Of a DNA stretch of 5,536 bases, positions 4,314-5,536 are shown piece after piece (the first letter of the stretch is position 1; each line of letters opens with the position of its first letter). A program made the translations under genes and the position numbers. The stretch is from Tannerella sp. (GTDB taxonomy: Bacteria; Bacteroidota; Bacteroidia; Bacteroidales; Tannerellaceae). The notes under the pieces were generated by a model. It was not told the origin of the DNA. It saw only the letters and a list, made by a program, of their open reading frames with translations, and ran no database searches. The stretch lies in NCBI GenBank assembly GCA_031263835.1, contig JAISEZ010000053.1:1-5536 (forward strand). Reading direction: 5' to 3'.

Positions 4314-5536
4314 ATGATTACTTTTTTTGTTTCGATTGCGCTGCTGATAGGCGGCTACGTGATTTACGGCACACTTGTGGAGCGGATTTTCGGGATGGAG
4401 AAGGACAGGCAAACCCCGGCTTATGCCCTTACCGACGGAGTGGATTATGTCCCGATGAAATGCTGGAAGGTGTTTCTGATACAGTTCCTGAATATTGCGG
4501 GGTTAGGCCCCATTTTCGGGGCAGTGATGGGTGCGGTGTATGGCCCGTCGGCGTTTTTGTGGATCGTGTTCGGCAGTATTTTCGGCGGCGCGGTGCACGA
4601 TTACCTGTCGGGGATGATGTCGCTGCGCAACAACGGAATGAGCCTGCCCGAACTGGGCGGGAAATATATGGGCGGAGCGTTCAGACAGTTCATGCGGGGC
4701 TTTACCGTGGTACTGATGATTCTGGTCGGAGCGGTGTTCATTGCCGGCCCCGCCCGGCTGCTGGCCGACCTGACGCCGATCTGGATGGATTATACGTGGT
4801 GGGTGGTTGTGATTTTCATCTATTATGTGCTGGCGACGCTGTTGCCGATCGACAAGATTATCGGGAAAATCTATCCCGTTTTCGGCGCAGCCCTGCTGTT
4901 CATGGCGGTGGGTATCTGCTATGCGCTGATATGGAATCATGCGCCCGTTCCGGAAGCCACGCCGGGCAATCTCTATAACATGCACCCGGACGCCGGGCAC
5001 TATCCCCTTTTCCCGATGCTGTTTATTTCGATTGCGTGCGGCGCCATATCCGGTTTTCATGCCACGCAATCACCGTTGATGGCGCGGTGTCTGAAAAATG
5101 AAAAGCAGGGACGGCGAGTGTTCTACGGCGCCATGATTACGGAAGCGGTCGTGGCCCTGATATGGGCGGCTGCCGCGATGAGCTTTTTCGGTTCGGTGGG
5201 CGGGCTGCACGCCTTTCTGGAGGCAAACGGGAACAATGCGGCCGTGGTGGTGCAGAAAATAGCCGATTCGTGGCTGGGGAAAATCGGCGGTCTGCTGGCC
5301 ATTGCCGGGGTCATCGCCGCACCCATCACGTCGGGCGACACGGCGTTTCGTTCCGCGCGGCTGATCGTGGCCGATTTCCTGCACTACGGACAAAAGAAAC
5401 TGCTGAACCGCATCTGGATATCGCTGCCCCTTTTCCTCGCCGGATTTATCCTGCTGCAAATCAATTTCGACATCATCTGGCGGTATTTCGCCTGGGCAAA
5501 CCAGACGCTGGCTACGGCTACGCTCTGGATGATCAC
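4314..5536 (+). CDS. cstA: CstA-family carbon starvation / peptide transporter (3' truncated by window)
   Basis: The first 407 codons of an inner-membrane CstA-family transporter are visible, with no stop before the right edge. Relatives in this phylum are near 480 residues, so perhaps 70 are missing. E. coli CstA and BtsT take up peptides or pyruvate; the substrate here is not known. What is seen: a first membrane segment (2-19), TDGVDYVPM (40-48), FLNIAGLGPIFGAVMG (58-73), GGAVHDYLSG (91-100), GFHATQSPLMARC (247-259), NEKQGRRVFYGAM (262-274), ITSGDTAFRSARL (338-350) and ANQTLATATLW (395-405). Glycine-rich membrane helices lie between these. The ATG at 4314 is chosen because the conserved N-terminus begins there. 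No Shine-Dalgarno is visible. An out-of-frame ATG at 4301 precedes it by 13 nt. It has its own promoter and is separated from the upstream operon by the IS-remnant interval. Confidence 0.95.
   Translation, partial: MITFFVSIALLIGGYVIYGTLVERIFGMEKDRQTPAYALTDGVDYVPMKCWKVFLIQFLNIAGLGPIFGAVMGAVYGPSAFLWIVFGSIFGGAVHDYLSGMMSLRNNGMSLPELGGKYMGGAFRQFMRGFTVVLMILVGAVFIAGPARLLADLTPIWMDYTWWVVVIFIYYVLATLLPIDKIIGKIYPVFGAALLFMAVGICYALIWNHAPVPEATPGNLYNMHPDAGHYPLFPMLFISIACGAISGFHATQSPLMARCLKNEKQGRRVFYGAMITEAVVALIWAAAAMSFFGSVGGLHAFLEANGNNAAVVVQKIADSWLGKIGGLLAIAGVIAAPITSGDTAFRSARLIVADFLHYGQKKLLNRIWISLPLFLAGFILLQINFDIIWRYFAWANQTLATATLWMI

Noticed and set aside
4033..4317. 94-codon open frame on the plus strand in the intergenic interval
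   Set aside because: It runs through both arms of the 15-bp palindrome, has no ribosome-binding site or family motif, and ends inside the cstA start region. It is best read as chance.
4301..4978. 225-codon plus-strand frame overlapping the start of cstA
   Set aside because: It is out of frame with the strongly conserved CstA sequence, and its translation is an unstructured mix rich in Arg, Asp and Gly.

Overview
The window looks like chromosomal DNA from a fairly GC-rich member of the Bacteroidales. This rests on four things: a gliding-type lipoprotein gene (gldB), Bacteroidetes-type -7 promoter boxes (TAnnTTTG) in place of sigma70 -10 boxes, mostly absent Shine-Dalgarno sequences, and transposase fragments of Bacteroidetes appearance. 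The genus cannot be fixed from the sequence; Rikenellaceae, Barnesiellaceae and similar groups are possible.

Positions 1-3711 hold five tightly packed plus-strand genes: a small Dabb-domain protein, the clamp-loader delta-prime subunit (holB), a GldB-family lipoprotein, a WbuC-type cupin and a HAD-superfamily phosphatase. The gaps are 2, 6 and 6 nt, followed by a 4-nt ATGA overlap, so they are very probably co-transcribed. The operon promoter lies left of the window. The gene set is functionally mixed: replication, cell envelope and small-molecule metabolism. Nothing suggests one shared pathway.

Positions 3712-4313 (about 600 nt) carry no intact gene and are visibly more AT-rich on the left side. 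This stretch holds the 5' end of an IS5-like transposase gene on the plus strand. Directly abutting it is the 5' end of a second, unrelated transposase gene on the minus strand, which still has its own promoter box. The two face each other and both lack their 3' parts, which looks like a deletion scar joining two insertion sequences. To the right are a perfect 15-bp inverted repeat with a 13-nt loop, a weaker inverted repeat, and the promoter region of the next gene.

Positions 4314-5536 hold the first 407 codons of a CstA-family carbon starvation / peptide transporter gene, cut by the right window edge. It has a clear -7 box and a predicted leader of about 15 nt.

I did not find a convincing undescribed biological system. 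The most informative region is the IS-remnant and palindrome interval between the operon and cstA.
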